Positions 46,122 through 58,517 of a stretch of DNA of 64,000 bases are shown here, piece after piece; within the stretch, counting starts at the first letter, position 1, and each line of letters opens with the position of its first letter. Source of the DNA: Prostheceraeus crozeri (Eukaryota > Platyhelminthes > Polycladida > Euryleptidae); contig CAJQUW010015421.1 in NCBI GenBank assembly GCA_907163375.1, positions 1 to 64,000 on the forward strand. Reading direction: 5' to 3'. The position numbers were made by a program, and so were the translations under genes. The notes beneath the pieces were generated by a model. It searched no databases, was not told the DNA's origin, and worked only from the letters and a program-made list of their open reading frames with translations.

Positions 46122-47229
46122 TTTTTCGTTGCTTATTGCACTCCTCCAAATCATGGCTGTATGCAATGTGTGAATGCCATTGTGTAGGAATGGAATGAAT
46201 CGCGGTGTTTACATCATTAACACAAGTTGAAAGTGAAGTCTGTTTGCGGGTGAGAATACAAATGTATGAAGTCATGTCTTGGTCATGTCACACAAACACA
46301 GTAAACAAAACATGGATCGGGCGCTTAAGATTTTGTGGTAATTAATGTGATTTCTTTTAGTTTGCTCTCTATAGTAGGGATAAAGTTGTTTCTGATGTTT
46401 CAATTGTAATCAGCACAAGAAGATGTAAAGATTTCAAGATTCTTAATTCATGCGGGAGAATTTTAAAGAAAGTTCTCAGAGTGATGAAAAATATACTTCA
46501 GATACAATTGCACATGAATAGGTGAAAAAGTAATTAACACCAAAGGAAGCGTGGGAGACTTTCTCACTCCTCCAAAATTGATCACCTAGTGAAGTGGTAT
46601 AAGTTATTGCTGTCGCAGAAGCGGTCATGCCTGATGCAGCAATGAAGTACAGTGTATAACAAAAACATGGAACCGACAGCTGCCTTAATCCTTCAATTTC
46701 TTATACTTCAGACAATTAATTTATTCCGCGTGTTGCTCTTATAGTAATTAAAGCGATCAATCTTGAAGTGTAGATATTTCTATGAAAAGTTATAAAAAAT
46801 CCCAAAGTTAAAAAGTGTAAATGTTATAATAAATCCTATGTAAATCAACTCCACATTTATAATTAAAACACGCAAATTATGCTATGATTGCCTGATTTTA
46901 ATTGTGCTAGGCTATGTTCCAGTTTCCGTGAATAATAAGCTACTATCCCATTCCCCGTGTATAATGAAATATACCAAAAAACGGACGAAATATTGACTAG
47001 CTTTATTAACTAGCTTTATTAACTAAATATTAACTAGCTTTATTCCGACAGCATATACACGCGTATATTCTTTTCATCACTTCAATGATGATAACTGATG
47101 GTTCTCTGCAATGAGATAAATTCAATTCTGGTTAAGTGACATTAGACGGGCAAAATCAATCAATGCTGCATGTGAAAACCAATGAAACAAATTAAGTTAA
47201 CAAAGGACTTTAATTGAATATCTTTAGCA
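46122..47229. other. Spacer with a short tandem repeat
   Basis: TAACTAGCTTTAT-type units are repeated three to four times at about 46993-47043. Otherwise nothing was recognised. Confidence 0.45.
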
Positions 47230-47593
47230 AGTAGGAAAAAACGTTGAACTCAGCACTGCGATTGATTTTTGGCTATCTATCTTTGATTTTAAGAGCCTCA
47301 ACAATGCTAATCTCATAATCTGTGTTACCTTTGTACATTATTTTAAATTGTTGATCAATTTCTGAGTTACATCTACTACAGTTATGCAAATGCTCACTAA
47401 TTGCTGTCGGACTCTTTTTATGTTCATCAATCCGCTGTTGAAGTCGGCGTTTAGTTTTGCCAATGTATTGGCTACTTGGATCGCCCAAGCATGAAAATTC
47501 ATAAACAACACACGACTTCATCAAAGGAATTGACTTACTTTTAATTACTATTAAGTGATAGTTAGCGCCAACGCTGTACAAAATATTTTTCAA
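47230..47593 (-). pseudogene. GIY-YIG endonuclease domain of a Penelope-like element
   Basis: Minus-strand frame with CVVYEFSCLG, then SSQYIGKTKRRLQQRIDEHK (the GIY-YIG core, here YEF...YIG, with the catalytic arginine region), AISEHLHNC (HxxxC) and EISIVEALKIKDR, continuing PKINRSAEFNVF. This domain order is that of the C-terminal endonuclease of Penelope-like retroelements; a stand-alone host nuclease is less likely because of the preceding cysteine pattern and the decay. The reverse-transcriptase part was not found upstream (above 47593). The copy is broken. Confidence 0.8.
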
Positions 47594-47599
47594 TGATGA

Positions 47600-49215
47600 T
47601 GATTATAAAACCAAATCAACTGATTTGCATATTTTCCCTGTGGACATGTTGTGACTACCTTTGCCATATGAATTGTCTTTTTTATAATTGTGAATGGCAA
47701 GGTGCAAATTTGCAAAAAAATTCAAAGACATATGACATGTGAATTCTTAGTCAGCTGTTTTAATTTCACTATTGATGCTATTAGCACTTACTGACTGCAT
47801 CTGACTGTTTTAATTGACTGATCATGCAGTCAAGAAACCCTTGTATAAAAAGTCGAATAATTTCTTCCTAAGAATATATGTTAACCTTATTTCATCATAA
47901 CTGTAGTCCAATGTATTCTGCACATAATCATTTTCTTAATTGATCCGCATTTGTTTTTAATTGCACTGCAGCTCTTATAAATGTATATGCATATGGGATA
48001 CAGCGGGTTGGATCTGCCGTATGGCATTTATCGACTGGTGGAGTGCTAGTCCTATGCAACTCATTAAATGAGTTCGCATTAAGTAGGCCTACTGAGCTTT
48101 CGAATCCAAAGAGTTTTAGAATGAGTGCTTACATTTTCAAACTCAAAGAGTACTAGATTTTGGGAGTTATTTCTTAGTCATAAGTAATACTCATTAGGTC
48201 TAGTACTCTTTCTAGTACTCACTTGATTGAGACTTTGTGAATAACAGTGTAGGCATTGATTTGCTGGTGCTTTGCTAAGCAGGTATTTTACAGGTTTTTC
48301 ACAAAAGCCATTTATGGCATTAGTGAAATAATATCACATAAAATACAAACAGCTTGCATTTGCTGGTGGTTCCTAGACGTGTCATTTGACTCCAATAAAA
48401 AAATTTGGCAAGTGCGTAAATGCAGAATAAAGTTAACAGTAGTGAAAACAGACATTATAAAAATTATTCTTATTTAATAGGTCTAATTTGTATATTGATC
48501 AAGTTTGCTGCGAAGATTTTTGAAGATTTTTCACTATTAAGAGTGAAAGAAGATAATGGTAATGCACGATTATGGCAAACTTTTCACTGACATCGCTGCC
48601 TTCGAATAAAACTCAAAATGAATCAGAATCCGAGAGGAACAGAAGAGATCCGGTAACTTGAAATAATAACTTATTTCAGAACGTCTAGCATCAGTATTGG
48701 AGAAACAGTCTTTGCACTGACAGCTAAAGCACATGAGCTTTTAGGAAAATCGAATTTGTTTAGTCTATATTTCATACAGTGTATAAGCTGCAAATGCTAT
48801 TGCTTATCTGAAAAATATCATTCATTGAACGGAACATTTTGATGGATGAGATGCATAGTACATATTATTGATCATCAGCTGTTCCCAGGACACTCCAGGC
48901 GGAAATGTCGTGATTTATTGACATGCTAAATCGGTCGTCAACATGCTAAGGTTGAATATCAAGATACTCATGCTATGTGCTATGTGCGTACAATGCACAT
49001 CCGCTCATATGGAAGTAAAAATTGCAAATATCGTAAAATGTTGGAAGTATTCAGGGATGAGCGCTGATGGGTGCAGAGCGCACGATTAATGGGCTGATAT
49101 TGGCGCACATTAAAAGACTGTTTTAAAAAGTGCAAAACGCGGCTGGTAGACATTTCTCAGATGCACAAAACTGAGCATGGTGGTAGGGGTATTATAATTC
49201 CCCCTTTTCCACCAA
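47600..49215. other. Unassigned AT-rich region
   Basis: No gene or repeat end was recognised. Frames such as 48256-48477 lack domains. Confidence 0.35.
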
Positions 49216-49985
49216 CCCTCAGAGACCTGAGGGGGTCTAGCGGACCCCGGAACCATGTTTTATTATTTTCACTTTTTGTGCTGAAGATATATAAAACGCT
49301 CATGCCCATGTATGAGTGGTTTGTATAGTGTATATGCCCATGTATAGTGTTTGTGCGAAGACTGCATTGTCTTAGAGTTTTGATATGTATATTAAGTAAA
49401 GATAACCTCAAATGTTCAAAACTCTTTGCTACGTTCTCTACTCGAGTATTGTTCTCCGCTATTTATTTGAATGCCATAATATTTGTGTAAAGAGCTGGAG
49501 AAGTCGCAGCGTCGCGCCCACCGCATGATTTGTGTTTTTGATCATGAATGTACCTGTCTTCCTGAACTATCTGAAAGGCGTCTCAAAACCTCAACGGAAC
49601 TGTTTAAACAGTGTATTTCTGATGATCATATTTTGTATCCAATCACGTTGCCAACAAGTGGGAGATCTGGCAGAACAATTATGGAGCAATTTGTGACAGA
49701 TGGACGGCGAAGGAGCTCTATCATCGTTTACATGTCTTTGTGCCACAATGCATTCATTAACATATCAACTTGAGCTGTGTAATTACTTTCATTTGGCAAT
49801 TTCTTATATTGTCTGTCATCATATGATTCTTTTTATACAAATACATAGTTTCTATTCTATTCTATTTATGTAAAAATTATCATTTTTGAACGTGAATCTC
49901 TATGTCATCTTTCACTTCAATTGAATCATAAGAAGTATGGCAGACCGGCAAGAGGGTCACTGGACCCCACTCAGGTCTCAGAGGG
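49216..49985. mobile_element. TIR element with CCCTCAGAGACCTGAG ends
   Basis: CCCTCAGAGACCTGAGGGGG at the left and its imperfect invert CACTCAGGTCTCAGAGGG at the right (ending 49985). Inside each, a GGTC...GACC palindromic zone follows. A related foldback, CTCAGGTCTCAGAGAG...CCTGAGGTCTCTTAGGG, is at 50528-50571. No TSD could be confirmed. Most of the interior is a LINE relic. Confidence 0.55.
49420..49868 (+). pseudogene. CR1/Jockey-type LINE, C-terminal relic with (ATTCT)n tail
   Basis: The frames read LLEYCSPLFI, then ELEKSQRRAHRMIC and LSERRLKTSTELFKQCISDD, the same tail type as the LINE at 14.9-16.2 kb (IQRRAHRLICG). It ends in TTCTATTCTATTCTATTT (49851-49868), a LINE-type short tandem tail. 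Only the region after the RT core remains. Confidence 0.8.
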
Positions 49986-51153
49986 CTTAGAAATTCACAC
50001 CAAAAATTTTGCTTTCAGATGAAAATTAATTTTGGACATGTCCACGACGGTGTATAATGAATGAAATTCATTTATTTCTTGTTTACATACTGCTCGTGGA
50101 TGTGCGTTGTGTTAGAAAATCGCAAAATGCGAATATTGCGAATATTCTTTCGAACATGATCGCGCGTGATTGGTTGGCCTACACGGACAAATCAGCATAA
50201 ATCAATGTTTATAATGAAAGCCATCATTATATTCATAGGTCAGCACTAAATACAGACTGTTGCAAAGTTTTGACAAAAGTGATTTAAGAGTTTCACACAG
50301 CTGTTTTGAAGGTCTAAAAGTGCGACCTATTTCTGATAGGTGTGGATGAATTTGAAACAATGGACAAATGTAAGGGCTCTTCGGCATGGAATATGTCAAG
50401 TTCATTGAAAAACTCAAGGAATTAGTTACATCGACTTGCTGCACGCAAGCGTCATTGTTTTACTTAAAATTGACTTTCCTAATGCCTTGATATCGATTTA
50501 ATCAGGTAAACAAAGAATTTGTGAAGGGGTCTCAGGTCTCAGAGAGTCTGAAAAACCTGAGGTCTCTTAGGGTTAGTGTCAGTCGATTTCCTACCGATTA
50601 CATGTCTGTCGTGCTAGGCTGTCGTGGAAACATCCGTATTCTACCCTTTGTGATCATGAGTCACATTTCATTTTACTTTCCTTTTAAATCCGCAAATAGC
50701 AATCTCGTTTTTCCACATTGATTTTTAATAGCTACATTTCGGATTTGAACTCAAATATACTTCATGAAGTTTGAGCACACTGTCTTTATGATTAATTAAT
50801 CTCTATTACGAAATATGAATGACGCGAGAGTTTAATTTAAAGTAATTTTTGAAAATAATATTCGAAAGTTGCTTTATGCCTCAGTGTACAGAATTATATA
50901 TACATCGAAAAAATAATCAGGCAGTTCAGGGAATTTTGTAGCTGTTTGGCAAGTGATGAAATAAAAAAAATGAATTCACACCGGAAAGTTAGTATTATAC
51001 AAATTTATCTAAGCAGACATTTAAAAACCTCGTATTCAGAGTTAAGATTCCATCCACCACAATCTCTGATTTTTTCTAGAAGATTGACATGCAATTTTAG
51101 CATCAATGCTCTCTATTACTACTGAATTTTTCAACAAATATTCCTAGTTTGCC

Positions 51154-51156
<3 letters not shown>
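49986..51156. other. Mostly unassigned, one foldback
   Basis: Besides the CTCAGGTCTCAGAG foldback at 50528-50571 nothing was recognised. Confidence 0.4.
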
Positions 51157-51217
<61 letters not shown>

Positions 51218-51250
51218 TTGTATATATATATGCATATATATATATATATG
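51157..51250. repeat. (TA)n microsatellite
   Basis: About 30 uninterrupted TA units up to 51216, then two shorter TA runs separated by CTTG and TGCA. Length is likely polymorphic. Confidence 0.95.
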
Positions 51251-53620
51251 CGGTGCCTCAAACAATTCGATAAACATAGCTTTTTTTGATTCACGACCTA
51301 TCCTACTTGCAGATGGAAGCAACTGATAAAAAGGCGATACAGTAAATATATATATAATACTGTAATATACAAGTATGTAATACTAACTCCCTTCTTCCCC
51401 TGACGTGGTCTGTGTACAGACAAAAATTTGGGAATAAAATTTCAAGATAAAACAGTATCGGCTACTTTAAAATTGAACCTGTTTAGGAGAAATTACAAAC
51501 TTTTATTTTATTTATTGTCACAGAAGCACTCAGATAGAGGAAATACAACAAAATCGGTGATGACAGATGAAATGTGTCCTCAGGTTTCCCCCATGCCCAT
51601 GAGCGACCCCAGGGGTGGTCAATCGCATGGACATAACTCTGCAACACTGCTTCAATGATGGAACGTGATTATGCTCTGCTGATTCCATAAAGTTTGCCAG
51701 GTAAGTTACTGAAGACATTATCTATGAAAATGAGGAGAGGTGAGTCCATTGAAGAGCGATCTATCGACGGCAGTCGGCAGAGACACTTCGAATATTTCAG
51801 AAAAGGGCAAATGGAAGAGCTTTCCCATCTTTTGGGTCGATGACTTATCGCAGTCATGATAAACAAGCCCTGTTCTATTATAACAACTAAAATAATTTAG
51901 TAATTATCTAAAGTAATTAATATAGTAAATTTGAAGTAAATTATATGCACATGTCAGTCGCATGATTATACATGTATGTGTCGGGATCGACTGTATTTCT
52001 AGGAAGCTGTATTGGATCTTTCAACTTTTCTCGCTGTGAATACTTTGTAGTAGCAGGCCCATCAAGGCACATATCAACAAGCCTATCACTTGCTCATTAA
52101 GTGCTGGCATCCATATGTAAATTAAGGTTCTAAAGCTTTTTCTTTAGTAAATGCTTTGATACTCGCTGATATAAAAAGATGCCATGAAAAAATTCAGTGA
52201 AGTTTTCCTCTAACTTCTTCACTGACTCTTCAACTGATTAACTAATCCAATCTTGCCGGGGGAGTCCTGGACATTTTTTGGCATTGCACCAAAAGTATTA
52301 TAACTGCGACTTACATCTCTGCATTGAATGACCCTTCAAGCAATAAGGGGCACATTGTTGATATACAATTTCTTGACCCAAGAGTCCATTCAAAACTCTT
52401 TGAGCGAAACTGCTTTATGAACACTAAGTCAAAAAATGCACATTTGTAAGAATCAAACAAAAAATTCATTATTAACGATCAAATCTACAGGAATTCGATG
52501 CTACTATACAACTTAAGAAAGCATTTTCTAAGAACGATCCTCCGAGAGTACTCAACCATAAAGACACTAGCGCTTCAATAGATAAAATATTAACGATTGG
52601 CGCCAAGAGAAGCATTCCAACTATTTTCAATGACATTGGCATATAAGACTGAACTCCTCATTTAACGTTTCATTACATCCACTACAGCTTACTTGTGGCA
52701 ATTCCTCTTCCCTCGAACTATGGAACGTGGTAAAAGGCTTCAAATCAACACACCTGCATTGACCAATTTCAAGCACCGTTGTAATTTGATAATGGCATTT
52801 TCTCAAAAACTATCTGTAACGCGATATTTCCTTTTTGAATCAAATTTACCATTGATGAAGAATACTTGTTCAACAGAGCATTTTTTCTGTTAACTGAGTG
52901 AGGTGATCAAATGATTGCAGCATGAAAATGAACTGATATCCTAACATTCATAAGAATATTGAGACAGAACGAGACAGCGCCCCGGAGTCTGATTGATATC
53001 TGACATTTTCAACGAAATAACAAATTCTATGCGTGAAGAAATGAAAAGATGCCAGTGGCATGCAATCGAACCCTGAACTCATTGGAACCATTTAGTATAT
53101 ATTGCGGCAACAGCTAGAAGTGTTCGAGTTTTCAGAGTTTTCAATTGCAAAGTCAAACTGTAAAATGCATGTAAATCTGTCAATTCAACCATAAAATTGT
53201 GAAATGCATCCAGTAAGCTAACCGCTCAAAACTTAGCGAAACTACTTAAACACTTACAATAGAAGTAGTATTTTATACATTTGCAGAAAGTACCTGGATG
53301 ACACAGGAGTGAGAATCTGGACAGGAAGTCAGTGATCCCGCAGGATCGATTTTTCATGTTTGCAGTTTATCTAAAACTCAACATAGAGCAAGTTGTCCAA
53401 TGTCTTCTCGATTCACTTTCTGAAAATGATGAAAGCAATAGAAAATCATTCTTGAAGTACAAATTACGCAGCGACTTTATTTCGCATAACTTGTGATATG
53501 TTCATGTCATGACATTTGTCTACGCATGTAAATTCAATCATGAATTAGATGTGCATCCACGTGTATAGGTATCATGAAGCAAGAAGAAAGCTAGCTTCTG
53601 TATTTATAAATGGCATGTTT
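51251..53620. other. Unassigned region
   Basis: Several short frames (51428-51658, 52693-52893), none with a recognisable domain. No repeat ends were seen. Confidence 0.35.
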
Positions 53621-53748
53621 AAGGCCTCAGCCACACTGAAAGCAAAGCAAACACGAGCGTCCCGAGAAAACGCGAGCAAACGCGAGCAAGCGCGAGCAAG
53701 CGCATGTCCGCAAGCTATCAATTGCTCAGATTTGCTTTGCTCGCAGGC
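53621..53748 (+). mobile_element. Partial TIR element (AAGGCCTCAGCCACACT end) with 10-bp minisatellite
   Basis: Starts AAGGCCTCAGCCACACTG and matches, in inverted orientation, the right ~120 bp of the element at 54816-54997 (AAAGCAAAGCAAACACGAG, CTATCAATTGCTC). It has an insertion of three perfect CGCGAGCAA(A/G) units (53671-53700). It is cut off at the hAT-like end that follows. Confidence 0.7.
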
Positions 53749-55042
53749 CCGGTTCCGGTAAAAAATTTTGAAGACCAGCCGAACGGCCGGCCGGCCAGTG
53801 ATTCAAATTAGGCTTATGTCGACGATGGACGATATTAATTCTAGAATTGATCGTCTTCTCAGTTAAAATTGAATTGCAACATTGTGGGAGTATGTAAATA
53901 TAAATATAATATAATATTAATATATAATATAATAATATAATAATTTATTATATACAATATAAAATAAATATAACACAATTTTTATGACTCAAACATTGCG
54001 AAAAGTTTCTTGAAAATCATTCTTCAATTCATTATTCCAAACGACTGACAAAGTGACTGACGTGCAATATTATTGAAAGTTGGCGTTGATAAAGCAGTTT
54101 AGGTACTTATAACAACCATTCAGTGCATGAGGAGAATTCATCAACTTTTGTTGTTTTTTCATTTTCTAGTGAAAATTGTTCAAAGACACAGCTATTTGAA
54201 AGTAGATTGATAAGTGTAGGTAATAGTAAGTCCATTTTTTCCTGACTTTACGACTGTTTTGCTCGAGGATTCTAATTGTAGCTAGAGGATTCTGTTGGAG
54301 TCTCGTAAATGAATACCACGAAGCTTTCATATTCGGCTTAACGGCAGTGAGGGCACATCGATGCTGATTAAATGCCAATTCATAGACAATTATTTAATCA
54401 TACAGTTTTAGTTCTTGTTTTAATCCGTACTCGATCTCAAAGACATTTAGAGTTGCCAAAATCGTATACACCAGAAAATATGAATTTTGTAAGTATATGC
54501 CCGCTATTATTCCTATTGAAAATATTATTCCATGTTTTGAATAAGTTATTACGTGTATAGCCGCTCAATCTTATTCATGCGCGTACAAAATATATTATCA
54601 AAGTACGAATATTTGTTTAATACTTGATAGAAGATCAATTTGGACAGAAATTGATGAAAATCATGGCATCGTTGCCCTTCATCGGGAACTCTTGGCTATC
54701 CGGAGTACCGGGAAGCCTACCGTATGCTACAGAGAAATCGAGAAATTGATTGATGTCTAGTGGTCTAAGTTGAGCAGCTGTCAGTCTCTATTAATATGCT
54801 GTAGAGACACCGGCTAAGGCCTCAGTTACACTTCGAGCTTTTTCAAAAGTTTTGCAGCAAACATAGAGTCATCATTGCAGCAGTTGTAGACTGCCACACT
54901 GCAAGCAAATCAAAACAGAGCAATTGATAGGTTGCGGACATATGTTGGCTCGGGACTCTCGTGTTTCTTTGCTTTGCTTTTAGTGCGGCTAAGGCTTAGT
55001 TCCGGCCGGTTTTGACTACACTGGCCGGTTCTAGCCCTGCTG
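53749..55042 (+). mobile_element. hAT-like (CCGGCC-end) copy
   Basis: The left part CAGGCCCGGTTCCGGTAA, then AAAATTTTGAAGACC and ATTAGGCTTATGTCGACG, is collinear with 39157 onward. The right end GGCCGGTTCTAGCCCTG (55042) is the counterpart of 36942. The TSD was not recognisable. It contains the small TIR element 54816-54997 close to its right end and a long AT-only stretch at 53895-53985. Confidence 0.55.
54816..54997. mobile_element. 182-bp TIR element (AAGGCCTCAG ends)
   Basis: Left AAGGCCTCAGTTACACT and right AGTGCGGCTAAGGCTT are imperfect inverts. The interior right half matches 53621-53748 inverted. There is no coding capacity. The superfamily is not assigned. Confidence 0.65.
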
Positions 55043-56527
55043 GAAAATGTTGTGAAAATAAAAGGTAGCACTATCAGCGAAAATAATCGATGCACTGAGA
55101 CATGCAGAAAAGAAGAGATATGTCAGCATGACGCATGATGCGCATCCAGTTTGCATGTTTTTCAATTTTGATTGTGTATTCTGTGGACAACGTAGTCGCT
55201 TTTTCTCTGAGATAAGCGTAGCACTTTTCAGTCACATATCATGTTTCTCATCCTCAATGTCTGACCACGTGCGTATAAATTTTAATTCACGTCATATAAA
55301 CTATGAATGCAATTGAAAATGATTTCGCGTTCTTCGTTGCAAATATATAGATAATTGAATAATTGCTGATAAACTTATTTTGGCTTGGAAAGTTCAATCC
55401 ATTTAATATTTCGTCAAATTAGGCAACTAATTGGTAAGTACAAACATTTCTCTCTGCGCTCGAGGTTTGCATTGCGAAAATGTGACAGTTTGATAATGGA
55501 TGACGCTATTCTTTTCATTTTCACAATTATTTAAAAGAGAACTGTATTTGGTCGAACTTGACATTGTCGCGACGGCTTATCCGATGCTTCCGCGCCGTGT
55601 TTATTGAGCTAATTATTTAAGCTAAAGATGTCTAGACTAAAGGGATACACAGGAACCGAATGGCATTTTAGAGCATTCTACTGAGAGCGTTATAGGCAAA
55701 AGTAGTGTAAGGTTACAGCCATATTGATGTGTGTTGCTGTTTGTCCGCTCTACAAGCGACCTCATCGTCATAAAGTATTCAATGAGGTAAAAGTCAAATT
55801 TATTTTGCGTGGACTATAGGGCCTATTTTTCGTACCGGCTGTGACTCAGCATCAGATTCCGAGTTGGAAGAGAAAAGCCCAGTGTTACTTAAGAACTATG
55901 TTGCGTTTGTAGTGATACAATGACACTGTATATGAGAAACCAGTAAACGATGGAATGCTAATATACGGTACATCACGGTGGACGATTTCGTGTAATCACT
56001 GCATTACCAATACTAATAAAATGTGATTAAATCGCATTCCTTCTTCCTGACATCGTCTATTATCTAACATTAAATAATGCTACAATTGGGGTTAAATGCC
56101 ATGTTTTCTTAAATGGTTTATATTAGAAAAAATGTCTTCAGCTTCTTTAGTCTTTATTCTTGCTTTATAAATTCCAACATTGGTCAACGCTCTTTTCATT
56201 TGATCAACACAATAAATGTGTCGGTAAACCTAGCAGCTATTCTGATGTGTGAAATACTATCTGTAATGTCAATAACATGCTGTCCATGAGCTTATGAGGT
56301 TGCATGTTTATGTCATGCTGCTTGCATACTGTATGCCATGTTTGCTAACAGCTACTCAGTTTCAACCACCTTCGCTTATTTAGCAAGTCATGGCTACAGT
56401 ATTTCCGCTTTTAGTAAAGCATCAAAGTGCCTAATCTGTTATCACAATCTTACTCATCATAGTCATCGACTCAATCAATCTCTAGTTTAAAAAGATTGCG
56501 CATTTAAAGGCATGTTTACAAACATGA
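55043..56527. other. Unassigned region
   Basis: No recognised repeats or genes. The frame at 55128-55316 (62 codons) is unremarkable. Confidence 0.35.
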
Positions 56528-56744
56528 GTCAAAAGGCCACAATGCATACGAAATACGATTTAATAAAAACATAGAATACAGCTACGACGTTTCGGACAAC
56601 CAACTTTGTCCCTTGTAAAGTGAGAATGAGAGACTGATTGGAACGCTCACTTGACGAGGGACACACTTGGTTGTCCGAAACGTCGTAGATGCATTTTATT
56701 TTTTTTCTATTGAAATCAGGTTTCGTGGATTGTGGCCTTCTGAC
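56528..56744. mobile_element. 217-bp foldback element with inner hammerhead-like arms
   Basis: Outer arms GTCAAAAGGCCACAAT (56528-56543) and ATTGTGGCCTTCTGAC (56729-56744) are inverts with one mismatch. Inner arms 56582-56614 and 56656-56688 (CTACGACGTTTCGGACAACC and its complement) are also inverts. The right inner arm reads TTGACGAG, a GGACA/TGTCC stem, and CCGAAACGTCGTAG, very like a hammerhead ribozyme core. Confidence 0.7.
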
Positions 56745-56929
56745 AGTGTGAAATTTCGGGAAAGAACATTCTCCCTCTCAATGGTTTGAAACATGCTTAT
56801 AGTCGTCATTAGAAATAACTATCTTTAACGAAAAGGCTTTACAACCATATTTTTACAATCGTTTTTACAACCATTTTACGACCAGTGTAAAACTCATTTT
56901 CAAAGCGTTGTTTTAAAAGTGTTTCGATA

Positions 56930-58093
56930 CAAGCCATCCTCCTCTCGATCGCATTTCAAAATTATCGATCAAATACAGTAATCGATTTGTCGATTGGCTG
57001 AATGCCTATCTTCTTAACCGTCAAAAAAAGTAAAATTGGGTCAGATCAAATGTCGTTTGCTTCATGTCTCCAGTGGTGTTCTGCAAGGATCAAAATTGGT
57101 GCCGTATCTTTTCTCTTTGTACTTGACAAGCTACAGGCCATTTAATCATTTTGTGAATATAACGAAATATACCAACGACATCACTTTGATTATTCGTGTG
57201 TATGATTCTGTTGACGACCTTAGCATCGTGTTAACCGTAATGTCTCATTTTAAAGAATCGTGTGATAACAATCAGATGCGATTGAATAATAGTAAATCGA
57301 AGATACTCAATGTTAATTTTTCGAAAACTCTTTTCTGTTCTACTTTTAACATTCAGAATGTGACTGATATGAAAATCTTAGGCTTCTTTTTCAATGAGAA
57401 GCTTACGTGGTCCAGACATTTTGATCACATTATCGCAAACGTTTCTCGGCGATTGTATGTAATTCGTATTTTAAAAAGTGTTCTTAGTCATGACCAATTC
57501 GTACTGCTGCATAACTCCATTGTTGGATCACTGCGAGTACGGGTGATTGATTGTGCATCGCCTGTTTCCGTCTCACCTGGTACAACTTTTGACAAGAAAT
57601 TGTTAGTGTTTTGTAAAAGAGCATTTCGCACTATCCATGGCCATGATGTTAGAACTAATGACGCAAATGTAACATTCTAGACATTTCTGAACGCAGGAAG
57701 ATGCTTGGATTGCGGTTATTTCGTCAATCTTTTTCGGACACACGACATATCCTGCATAAGCATTTACCATCAACATCAAATCGATGTCAGCGGATTATAC
57801 ATCTCATCAAAACTGCTCGGAAACTGGATTCCTTTATCTATTCACGTGATTCTCTATTCAATGAATCATTGAACGCGTGCAGGTAACTACCGTAACTTTG
57901 AACGACAAACTCATTCATTTTATCAGTTAGTGATTTCCTTTCAACACCGCCACAGACGAATTTCTTACATGATTTGACTTCTTTCAACGTATTTTATATG
58001 TCAACTTATCTGTATGACCACCCCCTCGATTATCATTGGAGATGTGAGACATGTATTTTGTTATTTTTCAATAAAAGCTAATTCATTCATTCA
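56930..58093 (+). pseudogene. CR1/Jockey-type LINE relic with (ATTC)n tail
   Basis: Decayed reverse transcriptase. Upstream frames give FVDWLNAYLLNRQ, then SSGVLQGSKLVPYLFSLY (the PQG block, here LQG), TKYTNDITLI (degenerate YxDD box, YTND), NSKSKILNVNF, MKILGFFFNEKLTWSRHF and FCKRAFRTIHGHD, then in another frame LRLFRQSFSDTRHILHKHLP. It ends with AATAAA about 58069 and AATTCATTCATTCAC near 58093. It lacks the endonuclease and the first RT blocks. The altered LQG and YTND motifs mark it as dead. Confidence 0.85.
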
Positions 58094-58517
58094 CAATGTT
58101 CAAAATACTGTTTATAAACCTGGCTTTACGATGCTCGCAGAAAGTCTCGTACATATGTGGAAGCAAAATTAGAGTATTGTTTGAATAGGACTTTGTGGAA
58201 ACTGTTATTTGTGTCGCCTTGAAAATATAGCTATTCAATTTTATATTGGAAACCGGATTTCATTTAGCAAAAATTGTGGAGTAATCGTGTCTATTTGTCA
58301 CAGAGGTAGGACTTGTTGAGAACCATTCCACTTAATGGCGACAAATACCAAAACAACAATTATGAAAGCTTGGAATATGCTATTGAAGCAAATATTTATT
58401 AGTTAAGCAACTTTTATATCGAATGTCATTATTTTAAAAACACAACAACCAGAAAACTTGATTTTTGAAGCTAAGAAACATGTCTTGAAATACTCCATGT
58501 TTGTTTGTTTTACCCTA

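Noticed and set aside
51103-51322. Frames with long IYIYIY runs
   Set aside because: They are translations of the (TA)n microsatellite.
53050-53085. GGGTTCGATTGC on the minus strand resembling a tRNA/SINE B box
   Set aside because: No A box at the expected distance and no cloverleaf; a chance match.
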